Below, piece after piece: positions 27,436-35,369 of a stretch of 64,000 nucleotides of DNA. The stretch's first letter is position 1, and the number at the start of each line of letters is the position of its first letter. This DNA comes from an uncultured Marinomonas sp. Its GTDB lineage: Bacteria > Pseudomonadota > Gammaproteobacteria > Pseudomonadales > Marinomonadaceae. The translations under genes and the position numbers were made by a program. The notes beneath the pieces were generated by a model. It worked only from the letters and a program-made list of their open reading frames with translations. It ran no database searches and was not told the origin of the DNA. The stretch lies in contig CANLRQ010000012.1 of the NCBI GenBank assembly GCA_947493575.1, positions 24,534 to 88,533 on the forward strand. Reading direction: 5' to 3'.

Positions 27436-28255
27436 TCAAATACATCTCCGCCATGTCATCTAATTTGGCTTTTACTTCTTTCCAGTTTGGCATTACTTGG
27501 GTTAATAAACGCCAGAAGCGCTCGCTGTGATTGTGTTCAGCAATATGGCAAAGCTCGTGTAGTATCACGTAATCAATGCATTCTTTAGGTGCTTTAACGA
27601 GGTGAGGGTTGAGCATCAAGTTGCCTTTGGTTGAGCAACTTCCCCATTGCTTTTTCATTGCCATCACACGAAAAGAGGGAATGCCTGTTACCCAAGTAGC
27701 TTTAGGAAGTAGTTCGGCTAGTCGCTCATGAAAAATTGCTTTTGCTTTGTGTTGATACCACTTGTCGATTAGTGGTTTAATTTTCACCAGCCGATCATCA
27801 TTATTTTTGCTTATGTCGTGCTTGATTGTTACGTTCAATTTGCCACGGCTTAGCTTTACGTTAGGCACTTGCTCTGCATCAGTGATGATCTTTAATACAT
27901 AACGCTTACCCAAATAAAACTGCGTTTCGCCACTCACGTAACGCTTGGGTAAAACCGTATCTTTTTGCTTAGCAAATTCATCAATACTTTGCCAAATCCA
28001 TCTGGCACGCTTATGCATGGCATCTTGAATAGCATCATCACTTGCGTCATGTGGCACAGTAGCGACAACACGCTGATCAGGGTGAACCTTAATAATTACT
28101 TTGCGTGCTGTTTTTTTAGCGTTATCAGCAGGCTTGGTTTTACGAATCACATCATAGTGAATGGTGTCGTTACCATAGGTAAAAACACCTCGTTCACTGG
28201 TTGTTGTTCTGCTTTCTTTTGGGCAAATAGCGGCAGCAACGGCTTGTCTAGTCAC
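27428..28255 (-). CDS. YgjP/DUF45-type zinc metallopeptidase
   Basis: The 275-residue protein has the M48-like DUF45 architecture: a beta-rich N-terminal half, then KKQWGSCSTKGNLMLNPHLV near residue 200. The zinc site HELCH (H233, E234, H237) follows, with a further His in EHNHSERFW. The substrate is unknown. Proteins of this family are often encoded beside type I restriction genes, as here, where the GTG start lies 5 bp after the hsdR stop. The GTG at 28253-28255 is the chosen start; no better-placed ATG is visible. It is coupled to the unknown membrane protein gene downstream. Confidence 0.88.
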   Translation of the reverse strand: MTRQAVAAAICPKESRTTTSERGVFTYGNDTIHYDVIRKTKPADNAKKTARKVIIKVHPDQRVVATVPHDASDDAIQDAMHKRARWIWQSIDEFAKQKDTVLPKRYVSGETQFYLGKRYVLKIITDAEQVPNVKLSRGKLNVTIKHDISKNNDDRLVKIKPLIDKWYQHKAKAIFHERLAELLPKATWVTGIPSFRVMAMKKQWGSCSTKGNLMLNPHLVKAPKECIDYVILHELCHIAEHNHSERFWRLLTQVMPNWKEVKAKLDDMAEMYLNE

Positions 28256-28260
28256 GCTTG

Positions 28261-31200
28261 TTAGCCCCTTGCTAAGCCTAGTCGAGTGATCTTGAGCACT
28301 TCTTCAATCAACTTTTGAGCGTTATCAAGGCCAAGATCAGCAAATAACAACGGTAACAGTTTCATGTGAATAGCGTTTTCAATCTCCGCAGGGTTGATTG
28401 AATACTCAGCAACAGCGGTATTCACAACATCATCAATGCTAAACGCCAACGTTACTAATTTGTCATTATCGAGATCCTTTTCATTCAAGAAGTCAGCATC
28501 AAATAGGTGCTTAAACAAACCAAAGTAGGCTTGTGCATGTTTATTTAGCTTGCCAGAGTCATCTACAAAGTCATTGGGAACATCAGCGACTTTGCGCTCT
28601 TTTACTTCCTGCTCAAAATCAGCAAAAAGGATGTATTGCTTAACAGGTGCATCAAACATCGCTTTTGCATCTTCAATCGCCTTTTTAAGCATATTAGAGA
28701 AATACTCCTGAGCATAAGGATCATCTGCTAAGTCTTGCTCAATCATTTTGGTGATTCGGCCTGTGATTTTATCAGTCTGGTTACGAGCTTCGTCATCGCT
28801 CATATCCTGTGGCTTAACGTCTTTTCCTAAATTTCCGACCAAATACGCACCGTCAGGCTCTTTAACTTCAATACCAGCAATGTGCTTGTCTAGAAGGCTG
28901 CGAATATCTTCTGCGTATTCATCATAATTAATAGTTTCGTCCGCATCTTCACGTACTTGTTTACGTAAATCGACAAAGGCTTTTAGGTCACGTTTGTATA
29001 AGTCACGAGAGCTAACAGCGGATGGAGAGCCATCAAATGACTTATCTTCAAAGTAGGTGGCTGATTGCAACGCTACTTTCATACAGTTTGAAAATGCGGT
29101 CAGTGCCGAATAAAAGTCATCACGCTTTTTAAGATTGGTATCGACAAGCTTTCCATCAACATCATTCACCTTAGGCGCTAACGCTTGGCGAAGTGCTGGG
29201 CCATCTTGTTTGTTTTTAACACCATCAAATATCGCCCATAAATCACTGTGCAGCCCCGGAAGCTTTTTGTATTCCGTATCCATGCGGTTATACAAACCTT
29301 TCAGGTCGTCAATATCAAAGCCGCCTTGGGTACGCTCAGCAAGGTCTTGATACTTTTCGATTGTAGTATCAAGCTCTTTTAGTATGCCTCGGTAATCAAT
29401 TAAGTAACCAAACTGCTTTTTGCTATGCAATCGATTAACACGGGCAATCGCTTGGATCAGGTTGTGCTCTTTAAGTGGTTTGTCGATATAAAGCACTGTG
29501 TTTTTAGGCTCATCAAAGCCAGTGAGGAGCTTATCAACAACAATCATGATGTCTGGACCATCATCTCTGCCAAAGTCTTCAATAATGGCTTTGGTGTAGG
29601 CTTTTTCGTCCATTTTATTAACGTTTGCCTTCCACCAATTTTGCACAATGTCCTTACTTTCTTGATCAACCGCTTCGTGACCCTCACGAGTATCTGGAGC
29701 CGACATCGCCACAACCGATGTCACCGTACCTATTTTATCCAATGCCTTCTTATAACGAATTGCAGAGGCTTTGGAATCACAAGCTAATTGGCCTTTTAAG
29801 CCTTGTTGTTTAAAGTTTTGGAAGTGGTCGGCAATATCATAAGCAATCAGGTCAATTCGACCTTCAGTTTGGTAGATCTGACCTTTTTGCGAAAACTTCT
29901 TCTTTAAATCCGTTTTTTGTTTGTCAGTTAGTTTACTAGTGCTGCGTTCAAACCACGCATCAATGGCTTTGTCGTTAACATTCAGCTCTGGAATACGTTC
30001 TTCATACAGTAATGGTGTAACAGTTTTATCTTCAACCGCTTGCTGCATGGTGTAAGAGTGGATGATCTTACCGAATTTGTTTTCGGTCTTATCGTCTTTC
30101 AATAGTGGCGTACCCGTAAAGGCAATATAGGCCGCTTTAGGCAGCGTCTGCTGCATACGGATATTATTTTCACCGTTCTGACTACGGTGGCCTTCATCCA
30201 CTAAAACGATAATATTAGGACTGTCGTTGTAGCATTCTTTGTATTTAATCGCTGAGCCAAACTTATTAATGATCGAGAAGATAACTCGCTCATTCCCTTT
30301 ACCGATTTGTTCAGCTAAACGCTTACCAGTGGTCGCCATTGCATCTTTTTTATCTCGGTCAGTTAATACACCGCCTGATGCAAAGGTACGGCTTAATTGA
30401 TCTTCCAAGTCCACACGGTCTGTCACTATGATCACCCGACATTGTGCAAGCTCTTCTAGCCAGATAAGCGCTTTTGATAAAAACACCATAGTAAATGACT
30501 TACCGCTACCTGTAGTGTGCCAAATAACACCACCATTACGAGCACCAGCGCCGCGAGCGGATGAAGAGCCATCAGCGGGTGAAGTGTCATCAAACGTATT
30601 AATGCGTTCAATCAGTGCCTGAATACCGAAAACCTGCTGATAACGAGCTACAATCTTGCCTGCTTTTTTATCAAACAAGGTAAACAAGCGAGTCATATCA
30701 AGAAGACGCTCAGGACGCAGCAAGCTGACTATAAGCCTATCTTGGTCGGTAACAGTTAAGTCGCCTGCTGTAACCAATGAAAGGTAGTCATCTTTCGCTT
30801 TGACAGGACGATGATTAAACAGCTTATTTAATTGTTCTTCGCTCAGTTTATGATTTTTTAACCTGACAAATTCCGCTTCAGCTATTCCTAGATGAGAGTG
30901 TTCTTCTTTCCACTTAGCCCAGAACTTTTCAGGGGTGCCGCAAGTAGCATATAAACCTTCATGCCCATTTACTGCTAGTAGCAATTGGCTATAGGCATAC
31001 AAGTGAGGAATTTCAGCCTGTCCTTGATTTCGAATATGCTGAGAAATCGCTTCAGCGTTGGTCGATTTACCTTCTTTATTTGAATCAGGGCGTTTCGCCT
31101 CGACAACCACTAATGGCAAACCATTTACAAAACACACAATATCAGGGATTCGATTACCAGTGCCTTCGGCATTTTGAACCACTAACTCTTCAGTAAAGTG

Positions 31201-31626
31201 GAACTGGTTATTCTCAATATTATGCCAATCAATGAGCTGAATAGTCGGAGAGGCTTTTTTACCATCAACAAACTCAGTTACACTCACGCCATACATCATG
31301 GCGTTGTAGAGCTTTTCATTGGCAGCTTTAAGCCCTAAATTCATTGCTGGGTTTAACTCATGCATCACTTTATCAATAGCAGCTTCTGATAACCTATGTT
31401 GTTTGCCTGCAAACGAAAACGTTTGTTTCGCTAAAAAGGCACGCATAACAGGGAGCAAAATAACCTGATGAGTGCTTTTCTTTTCATTTGCTAAAGTATT
31501 ACCACGCAGCGCCTCGCATTCAATTGGTGGAATGAAGGTGTAGCCTAGGTTGGTTAATAGCGACAGAGCAGGGATTTTTGCGCTGAATTCTTCGTTAAAA
31601 TTGACCTTTTTACTAGTTACTTCCAT
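28261..31626 (-). CDS. hsdR: Type I restriction enzyme, endonuclease/translocase subunit
   Basis: This protein of about 1121 residues cuts DNA after ATP-driven translocation when recognition sites are unmethylated. The N-terminal nuclease has PDIVCFVNGLPLVVVEAKRP (the D...E-x-K core) near residue 165. The SF2 motor has Walker A HTTGSGKSFT near 365, motif II LVDEGHRSQ, motif III AFTGTPLL and motif VI QAIARVNRLH. A Gly/Ala/Arg-rich insert lies just before Walker A. The chosen start (MEVTSKK, 31626) overlaps the abiF stop by 10 bp. It pairs with hsdM and hsdS about 4 kb upstream in the same operon, the interval now filled by CBASS and AbiF genes. Confidence 0.93.
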   Translation of the reverse strand: MEVTSKKVNFNEEFSAKIPALSLLTNLGYTFIPPIECEALRGNTLANEKKSTHQVILLPVMRAFLAKQTFSFAGKQHRLSEAAIDKVMHELNPAMNLGLKAANEKLYNAMMYGVSVTEFVDGKKASPTIQLIDWHNIENNQFHFTEELVVQNAEGTGNRIPDIVCFVNGLPLVVVEAKRPDSNKEGKSTNAEAISQHIRNQGQAEIPHLYAYSQLLLAVNGHEGLYATCGTPEKFWAKWKEEHSHLGIAEAEFVRLKNHKLSEEQLNKLFNHRPVKAKDDYLSLVTAGDLTVTDQDRLIVSLLRPERLLDMTRLFTLFDKKAGKIVARYQQVFGIQALIERINTFDDTSPADGSSSARGAGARNGGVIWHTTGSGKSFTMVFLSKALIWLEELAQCRVIIVTDRVDLEDQLSRTFASGGVLTDRDKKDAMATTGKRLAEQIGKGNERVIFSIINKFGSAIKYKECYNDSPNIIVLVDEGHRSQNGENNIRMQQTLPKAAYIAFTGTPLLKDDKTENKFGKIIHSYTMQQAVEDKTVTPLLYEERIPELNVNDKAIDAWFERSTSKLTDKQKTDLKKKFSQKGQIYQTEGRIDLIAYDIADHFQNFKQQGLKGQLACDSKASAIRYKKALDKIGTVTSVVAMSAPDTREGHEAVDQESKDIVQNWWKANVNKMDEKAYTKAIIEDFGRDDGPDIMIVVDKLLTGFDEPKNTVLYIDKPLKEHNLIQAIARVNRLHSKKQFGYLIDYRGILKELDTTIEKYQDLAERTQGGFDIDDLKGLYNRMDTEYKKLPGLHSDLWAIFDGVKNKQDGPALRQALAPKVNDVDGKLVDTNLKKRDDFYSALTAFSNCMKVALQSATYFEDKSFDGSPSAVSSRDLYKRDLKAFVDLRKQVREDADETINYDEYAEDIRSLLDKHIAGIEVKEPDGAYLVGNLGKDVKPQDMSDDEARNQTDKITGRITKMIEQDLADDPYAQEYFSNMLKKAIEDAKAMFDAPVKQYILFADFEQEVKERKVADVPNDFVDDSGKLNKHAQAYFGLFKHLFDADFLNEKDLDNDKLVTLAFSIDDVVNTAVAEYSINPAEIENAIHMKLLPLLFADLGLDNAQKLIEEVLKITRLGLARG

Positions 31627-32543
31627 AGTGGATGCTCTCTCCATTCTTCAGGTAGCCCCATTGCAGAACGCCATCTCCCGCTATGAGCTAATTGTTCTAA
31701 TAATTGATTTGTATTGCTAACCCAATCGTTACCGTTATCTGTGGCCTTAAGCAGATGCCTTAACATAAGTAGAATATAAAAAATTCGGTCATTTCTGGGG
31801 GTAATAGGAGCAAGCCATTTAGGATCTTTTGTCTTGTCAGGTCTAATTGCTAATGAACGATTCCACAAACGGCTGTGATGAGCGCAAATATTTCTTACAT
31901 AAGTTAGCGTATGCAACCAGTCGCCAAGCTTTTTGTGGTGGAGGTTAAAATGTTGAGCAATAGCTTTTTTATCTTCAATTCCATTTTTTTTATCATTTAT
32001 CAAGCCTCCATATCCAAATGATAAGGCGCCTAATGACATTACCTCAGTAAGCATCCAGACAGGTACAGTTGGAAATCCAGTATATTTGGATTGGTAGTGG
32101 CGAATAAAATCATCGCTAGAGCGACGCACTTCACTTTCTAGTTTGTTCAACCAGTCTTGATGTTTAAATTTTGGATGAAAATTCTGCGCATTCGTGTGAC
32201 CAAAAGCGCCATAGGTATGCCCAACGTGATAGGTAAATTGTGTTCTAACAGCTATCTCTACACGTTCAATAGCATCTAGAATTAATGAACGAAGTTGCCT
32301 ATCCCATTCATATAAAAAAATAACTTGATTGAAGTCAGTATCAGCTTCAAATAAGTTGGAAACATTATTATGCTTATCGCGCACACGAAATGGATACCAA
32401 TAGCCACTTAAACGATAGTAACTAATGCTGGCTAGTTGAATCTCAGCTTGGGCTTTGTTATTGAAATTCAGCCCTTTTTGTTCAAGTCGAATGATTTGAT
32501 CTGCAAAGGAAATAGCAGGCTTGGTATACGGAACTAACGTCAT
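31617..32543 (-). CDS. AbiF/Abi_2-family abortive infection HEPN protein
   Basis: The 308-residue protein belongs to the Abi_2 (AbiD/AbiF) family: ISYYRLSGYWYPFR near residue 40, then the two HEPN-type RNase motifs, R100-x5-H106 in RTQFTYH and R217-x4-H222 in RNICAHHSRLWNR. AbiF proteins have been reported as toxins of RNA-antitoxin systems and as relatives of the ancestor of Cas13. The gene is directly preceded on the same strand by a hairpin-rich RNA with its own promoter (32585-32691), which fits that scheme. The ATG at 32541-32543 has a GGGG upstream. Its 3' end overlaps hsdR by 10 bp, so toxin and restriction subunit are likely co-translated. Confidence 0.88.
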   Translation of the reverse strand: MTLVPYTKPAISFADQIIRLEQKGLNFNNKAQAEIQLASISYYRLSGYWYPFRVRDKHNNVSNLFEADTDFNQVIFLYEWDRQLRSLILDAIERVEIAVRTQFTYHVGHTYGAFGHTNAQNFHPKFKHQDWLNKLESEVRRSSDDFIRHYQSKYTGFPTVPVWMLTEVMSLGALSFGYGGLINDKKNGIEDKKAIAQHFNLHHKKLGDWLHTLTYVRNICAHHSRLWNRSLAIRPDKTKDPKWLAPITPRNDRIFYILLMLRHLLKATDNGNDWVSNTNQLLEQLAHSGRWRSAMGLPEEWREHPLWK

Positions 32544-32584
32544 TTGCCAACCCCATTTCCCCCAGAGGAGTAAATTTCAGGCAA

Positions 32585-32656
32585 AGAAAAACCGCCAAGG
32601 TTGCGCGACACACCTTTAATCAAAGAAGAAAGGGCACTAAGCGTGGCGGTTATGTT
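32585..32656 (-). ncRNA. Putative abiF-associated antitoxin RNA
   Basis: A predicted transcript of about 70 nt starts near 32656. It folds into one long stem: AACCGCCA (32651-32644) with TGGCGGTT (32597-32590), a following CGC/GCG pair, an internal loop, and CCTTT/AAAGG at the apex. TTTTT directly follows the 3' arm, so the same hairpin ends transcription. It lies 42 nt upstream of the abiF start codon on the same strand. A conserved structured RNA upstream of abiF genes is established knowledge; I infer homology from position and compact fold, not from a covariance search. Confidence 0.65.
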
Positions 32657-32662
32657 GAGCTT

Positions 32663-32691
32663 AGTATGGTATATATTGACGCTATGGTCAA
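32663..32691 (-). promoter_or_regulatory. Sigma-70-type promoter for the abiF RNA, overlapping a palindrome
   Basis: Reading leftward: -35 TTGACC (32691-32686), 17-nt spacer, -10 CATACT (32668-32663). The expected start is near 32656, just before the RNA stem. The -35 lies inside a 9-bp perfect inverted repeat, TATATTGAC (32672-32680) and GTCAATATA (32687-32695), which could be an operator. Confidence 0.6.
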
Positions 32692-32716
32692 TATAAAATC
32701 TATATCCCCTCATAAA

Positions 32717-32929
32717 GGCAGTTGTCAACTTAGAGTTGACAACTGCCACTTCAGCCAGCTCACCGTCTGCTAATACGCTTTTAATATGCTTGCTAATATT
32801 TAGTTTACTAGACTGGTAAAGCTCTGCAATTTCAAGTTGAGATAACCATACTTGCCCGCCGAGCTGACGAAGTACAAATTGTGATTGTCTGTCTTCTGTA
32901 GAATATAAAATCAAGTCGTTTACAGTCAT
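32717..32929 (-). pseudogene. RhuM-family gene, 5' remnant
   Basis: The first 71 codons encode a RhuM-type N-terminus: GGQVWLSQLEIAELYQ, SSKLNISKHIKSVLADGELAE and VVNSKLTTA. RhuM proteins are about 330 residues, so three quarters are missing. Similarity stops at 32717, exactly at a 14-bp perfect hairpin (GGCAGTTGTCAACT / AGTTGACAACTGCC, 3-nt loop, 32717-32747). The open frame continues to 32540, but that part overlaps the abiF RNA and its promoter and is probably not real protein. AAAGGA precedes the ATG. Role of RhuM: virulence- or phage-associated, not well defined. Confidence 0.7.
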
Positions 32930-32938
32930 ATATATCCT

Positions 32939-33172
32939 TTAATTCCCATCCCAAATATCAGCCGCTGAGCTCTCAATTTCAAGGTAAGACTTGGAAATGA
33001 GAGGTGTTCTAATAGGTGCGGTTGATTTGCTCCAATCGAGTGTTGAACCAGCCTTGTCTTTTCTTTTTAGCTTTGAACCTGAACCAAGACTCATAGAAAA
33101 CAGATCAAGAAAACGTCTAGGCCTTACGCCAATAAAAGGTTCAAAAGTTATTAATCCATTATCGGTTGCTGA
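32939..33172 (-). pseudogene. Deaminase C-terminal remnant (anti-phage dCTP deaminase-like)
   Basis: About 76 codons in frame with the preceding hsdR fragment read ATDNGLITFEPFIGVRPRRF, then LDLFSM, GSKLKRKD and a final ISKSYLEIESSAADIW. This resembles the C-terminus of the dCMP/dCTP deaminase proteins that deplete nucleotides during phage infection (AvcD/DCD type). No catalytic H-x-E or P-C-x-x-C motif is present, so it cannot be active. It is joined directly to the hsdR fragment at about 33172. The identification is from motif memory and is moderate. Confidence 0.5.
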
Positions 33173-33453
33173 ATTCATTGCTGGGTTTAACTCATGCATC
33201 ACTTTATCAATAGAGGCATCAGTAAGTTTGTGTTGTTTACCAGCAAAGGGAAAAGTTTGTTTGGCTAAAAACGCTCGCATAACAGGCAGTAACACCACTT
33301 GATGTGTGCTTTTTTTATCTGCCAAAGTGGATTGCCACGTAAAGCTTCACATTCACTAGGCGGAATGTACTGATAACCTAAATTAGTAAGCAAGGTTAAT
33401 GCTGGGATTTTTGAACTAAATTCTTCTTGGAAATTTATGGTGGTTCTACTCAT
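33173..33453 (-). pseudogene. Second hsdR, 5' remnant with frameshift
   Basis: The start MSRTTINFQEEFSSKIPALT, then GYQYIPPSECEALRGN, matches the first ~40 residues of the intact HsdR. A frameshift near 33325-33332 follows, after which KKSTHQVVLLPVMRAFLAKQ and DKVMHELNPAMN continue in another frame. It then runs into deaminase sequence at 33172. Overall it is about 80% similar to the intact protein over about 93 residues. Its ATG overlaps the SLATT gene stop (TAATG), so hsdR was once coupled directly to the CBASS pair. Confidence 0.85.
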
Positions 33454-34067
33454 TAGTTGCCACCTTTAGTATTTATAAACTCGCAAACCGCTGCAAGAAT
33501 ATTAGTACAATTAAATACTACGATTAAAGTGGTAACTATCAATGTTACCCATAATGTTAATGGAATTTTATCTCTAAAAAAGCCAAAAGGTCGATAATTA
33601 TTAATCCACCCAATTTGCTGCTCCCAGAAAAATTTATAATGAGCGAACCAAGAGGCGAACATTATATGATGGGATGCACAGCTTTGATTGTATCTAGTCT
33701 CAATATTTTGCAACTTACTGTTAATTATCTCCGTGTCTGGTGATTCATGCTCTGCTTCCAGCATTAAATGTTTTAGTTCGTTAAATAAGTCCGTCAGTTT
33801 AACGCCTTTTTCTTCATAATTTTCCTTGTCACCATTTTTCATTGTGATGTATAAGCCGATGAGACCTAGCACGAGGAGAGTGCAAGACATAAGCTTTGTT
33901 GATAGCTCAGAAAAAGCTAACGCATAAATACCAAAGGCCATTGAGATAAAGCTAATTAACCCCGGTAGCTTTTCAATCATTTCAAAACTAGCAAAGTGCA
34001 ATTTAGCTGAATATCCGACGTTGTAGGCAGTTTCAGCAATATGTTTTTTTAAATTATTATTATCCAT
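33453..34067 (-). CDS. SLATT-type transmembrane effector of a CBASS-like system
   Basis: The protein of about 204 residues has two N-terminal transmembrane helices (about 36-53 and 58-76), a charged helical middle, and one more helix near 172-195. This is the layout of SLATT (SMODS and SLOG-associating 2TM) effectors, thought to damage the membrane when a nucleotide second messenger binds. The ATG at 34065-34067 is preferred, with GAGG 6 nt upstream; an earlier ATG would overlap the CD-NTase gene. It directly follows the CD-NTase gene by 7 bp, which supports the assignment. Sequence similarity alone is weak. Confidence 0.72.
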   Translation of the reverse strand: MDNNNLKKHIAETAYNVGYSAKLHFASFEMIEKLPGLISFISMAFGIYALAFSELSTKLMSCTLLVLGLIGLYITMKNGDKENYEEKGVKLTDLFNELKHLMLEAEHESPDTEIINSKLQNIETRYNQSCASHHIMFASWFAHYKFFWEQQIGWINNYRPFGFFRDKIPLTLWVTLIVTTLIVVFNCTNILAAVCEFINTKGGN

Positions 34068-34074
34068 TCTCGCC

Positions 34075-35355
34075 TCACTGGATTGGTACATCGATTCGGT
34101 CTCTTGCGACTACAACATCATTTTGAATAACAAAACATTCAACAATATGTTCTCCGTTAAAACCTGTTTTTTCTTCTCTCTTACTAAAGCCTTCATCAAT
34201 AACTATATCACCTCGAATGCAATCTCTTTGTTCAGCTACTGCACCACGATTAAGAACCTTCCATTTGATAATGAACTCACCTGGAACATCAATATCAGCA
34301 ATAAAGAAGTTAAGTTTTTTCTTTGATTGTAATTTTAGCTTTCTAGCTAACATATTTCGAAGTAAAGCTTCCCTGAAACCGTTTTGTGAAACTTCACATT
34401 CAAGCCTTACGTTAAATCGAATGTCTACAGTGTATAAATCTTCAATAAACTGTTCTGTATTTCTAAACGAGTAAGCTGAAGATTTGCTTTCTTGCACCGC
34501 AGCAACAGGAAAAGGTCGGCCAAATATTTTTTTCCACTTTTTATTGGCGGAGCTTGTTTCTCCTGCTGCAATGGCTGTTAAACTATTTTCGTAAGCTTCT
34601 TTTGCTTTGCGCTGAAATTTGCTTTTAACATTAACTCGTTGGTTACTACCTAAGGCTAAGTAGTAGTCTTTGTTTGGCTCTTCCGATAAATACTTGAAGA
34701 AATCTCGGCACAACCAGCCATAATAAGCTGTTGAACGTTTATCATAATCAGAGTTAGACTTAAGAAAGTTATACGCTAACGTATCGAGTAATAATCCCCC
34801 CATACCAACACCGCATTTGTTCTTCCATGCTCTAGACATTTTACAAAGCTTGCGTAGATTTTTATTTTTTTGATCAACAAACTCTTTCATCGCTTTAATT
34901 TCTTTACGAGGCTTGGTGATCTTCCAACATCCACCATTGTAGGTGTCAGGATACTTGAAGCTAGCATCTTCTTGCTCGAAAACAGGTTGAACTTCAACCA
35001 TAAATCCTTTGTAAATAACCTGCACGACCAAGCGGTCTTTTTTCACAGTTGTTTTGGGGTATCTGGCTTGAATGGCATCTTTGGTGTCATCTAATAACTT
35101 AGACTGCTTACCGTTTTTATAATCATTCCATTTAGAACTTGGCATGATATAAAGCATATCTAAATCCGATATGCCTTTTATACCAGTCCAACGCCCATAA
35201 GAACCGACTTGCAAGCTATTAGCTGTTTTTGACTCGGTATCGCGAAATTTTTTATTTAACGCTGATGTTATTTCTTCGTACTTTGAAGTAATAGAAGCAG
35301 CATTATCAATTTTTAAATTTGCTAAAAAATCGGTAAACATTTCAGTTGTTGTCAT
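34075..35355 (-). CDS. CD-NTase (SMODS nucleotidyltransferase) with C-terminal AGS-C-like sensor domain
   Basis: This 426-residue cyclic-oligonucleotide synthase candidate has the polymerase-beta-like core VGSYGRWTGIKGISDLDML (G51-S52, D64-x-D66). A third acidic position is present as Glu121 in MVEVQPVF, where aspartate is more usual. The middle region carries the helical OAS-like domain (GGLLLDTLAYNFLK near 195). From about residue 290 a beta-rich domain resembles the AGS-C sensor found fused to SMODS enzymes. With the SLATT gene it forms a minimal two-gene CBASS: infection sensing, messenger synthesis, membrane attack. It lies between hsdS and the hsdR remnant in one operon. Confidence 0.87.
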   Translation of the reverse strand: MTTTEMFTDFLANLKIDNAASITSKYEEITSALNKKFRDTESKTANSLQVGSYGRWTGIKGISDLDMLYIMPSSKWNDYKNGKQSKLLDDTKDAIQARYPKTTVKKDRLVVQVIYKGFMVEVQPVFEQEDASFKYPDTYNGGCWKITKPRKEIKAMKEFVDQKNKNLRKLCKMSRAWKNKCGVGMGGLLLDTLAYNFLKSNSDYDKRSTAYYGWLCRDFFKYLSEEPNKDYYLALGSNQRVNVKSKFQRKAKEAYENSLTAIAAGETSSANKKWKKIFGRPFPVAAVQESKSSAYSFRNTEQFIEDLYTVDIRFNVRLECEVSQNGFREALLRNMLARKLKLQSKKKLNFFIADIDVPGEFIIKWKVLNRGAVAEQRDCIRGDIVIDEGFSKREEKTGFNGEHIVECFVIQNDVVVARDRIDVPIQ

Positions 35356-35369
35356 TGATATTCCCTTAT

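Noticed and set aside
32540..32716. C-terminal 59 codons of the rhuM-remnant open frame
   Set aside because: They overlap the abiF RNA, its promoter and its terminator, and show no RhuM similarity; the open frame is probably accidental.
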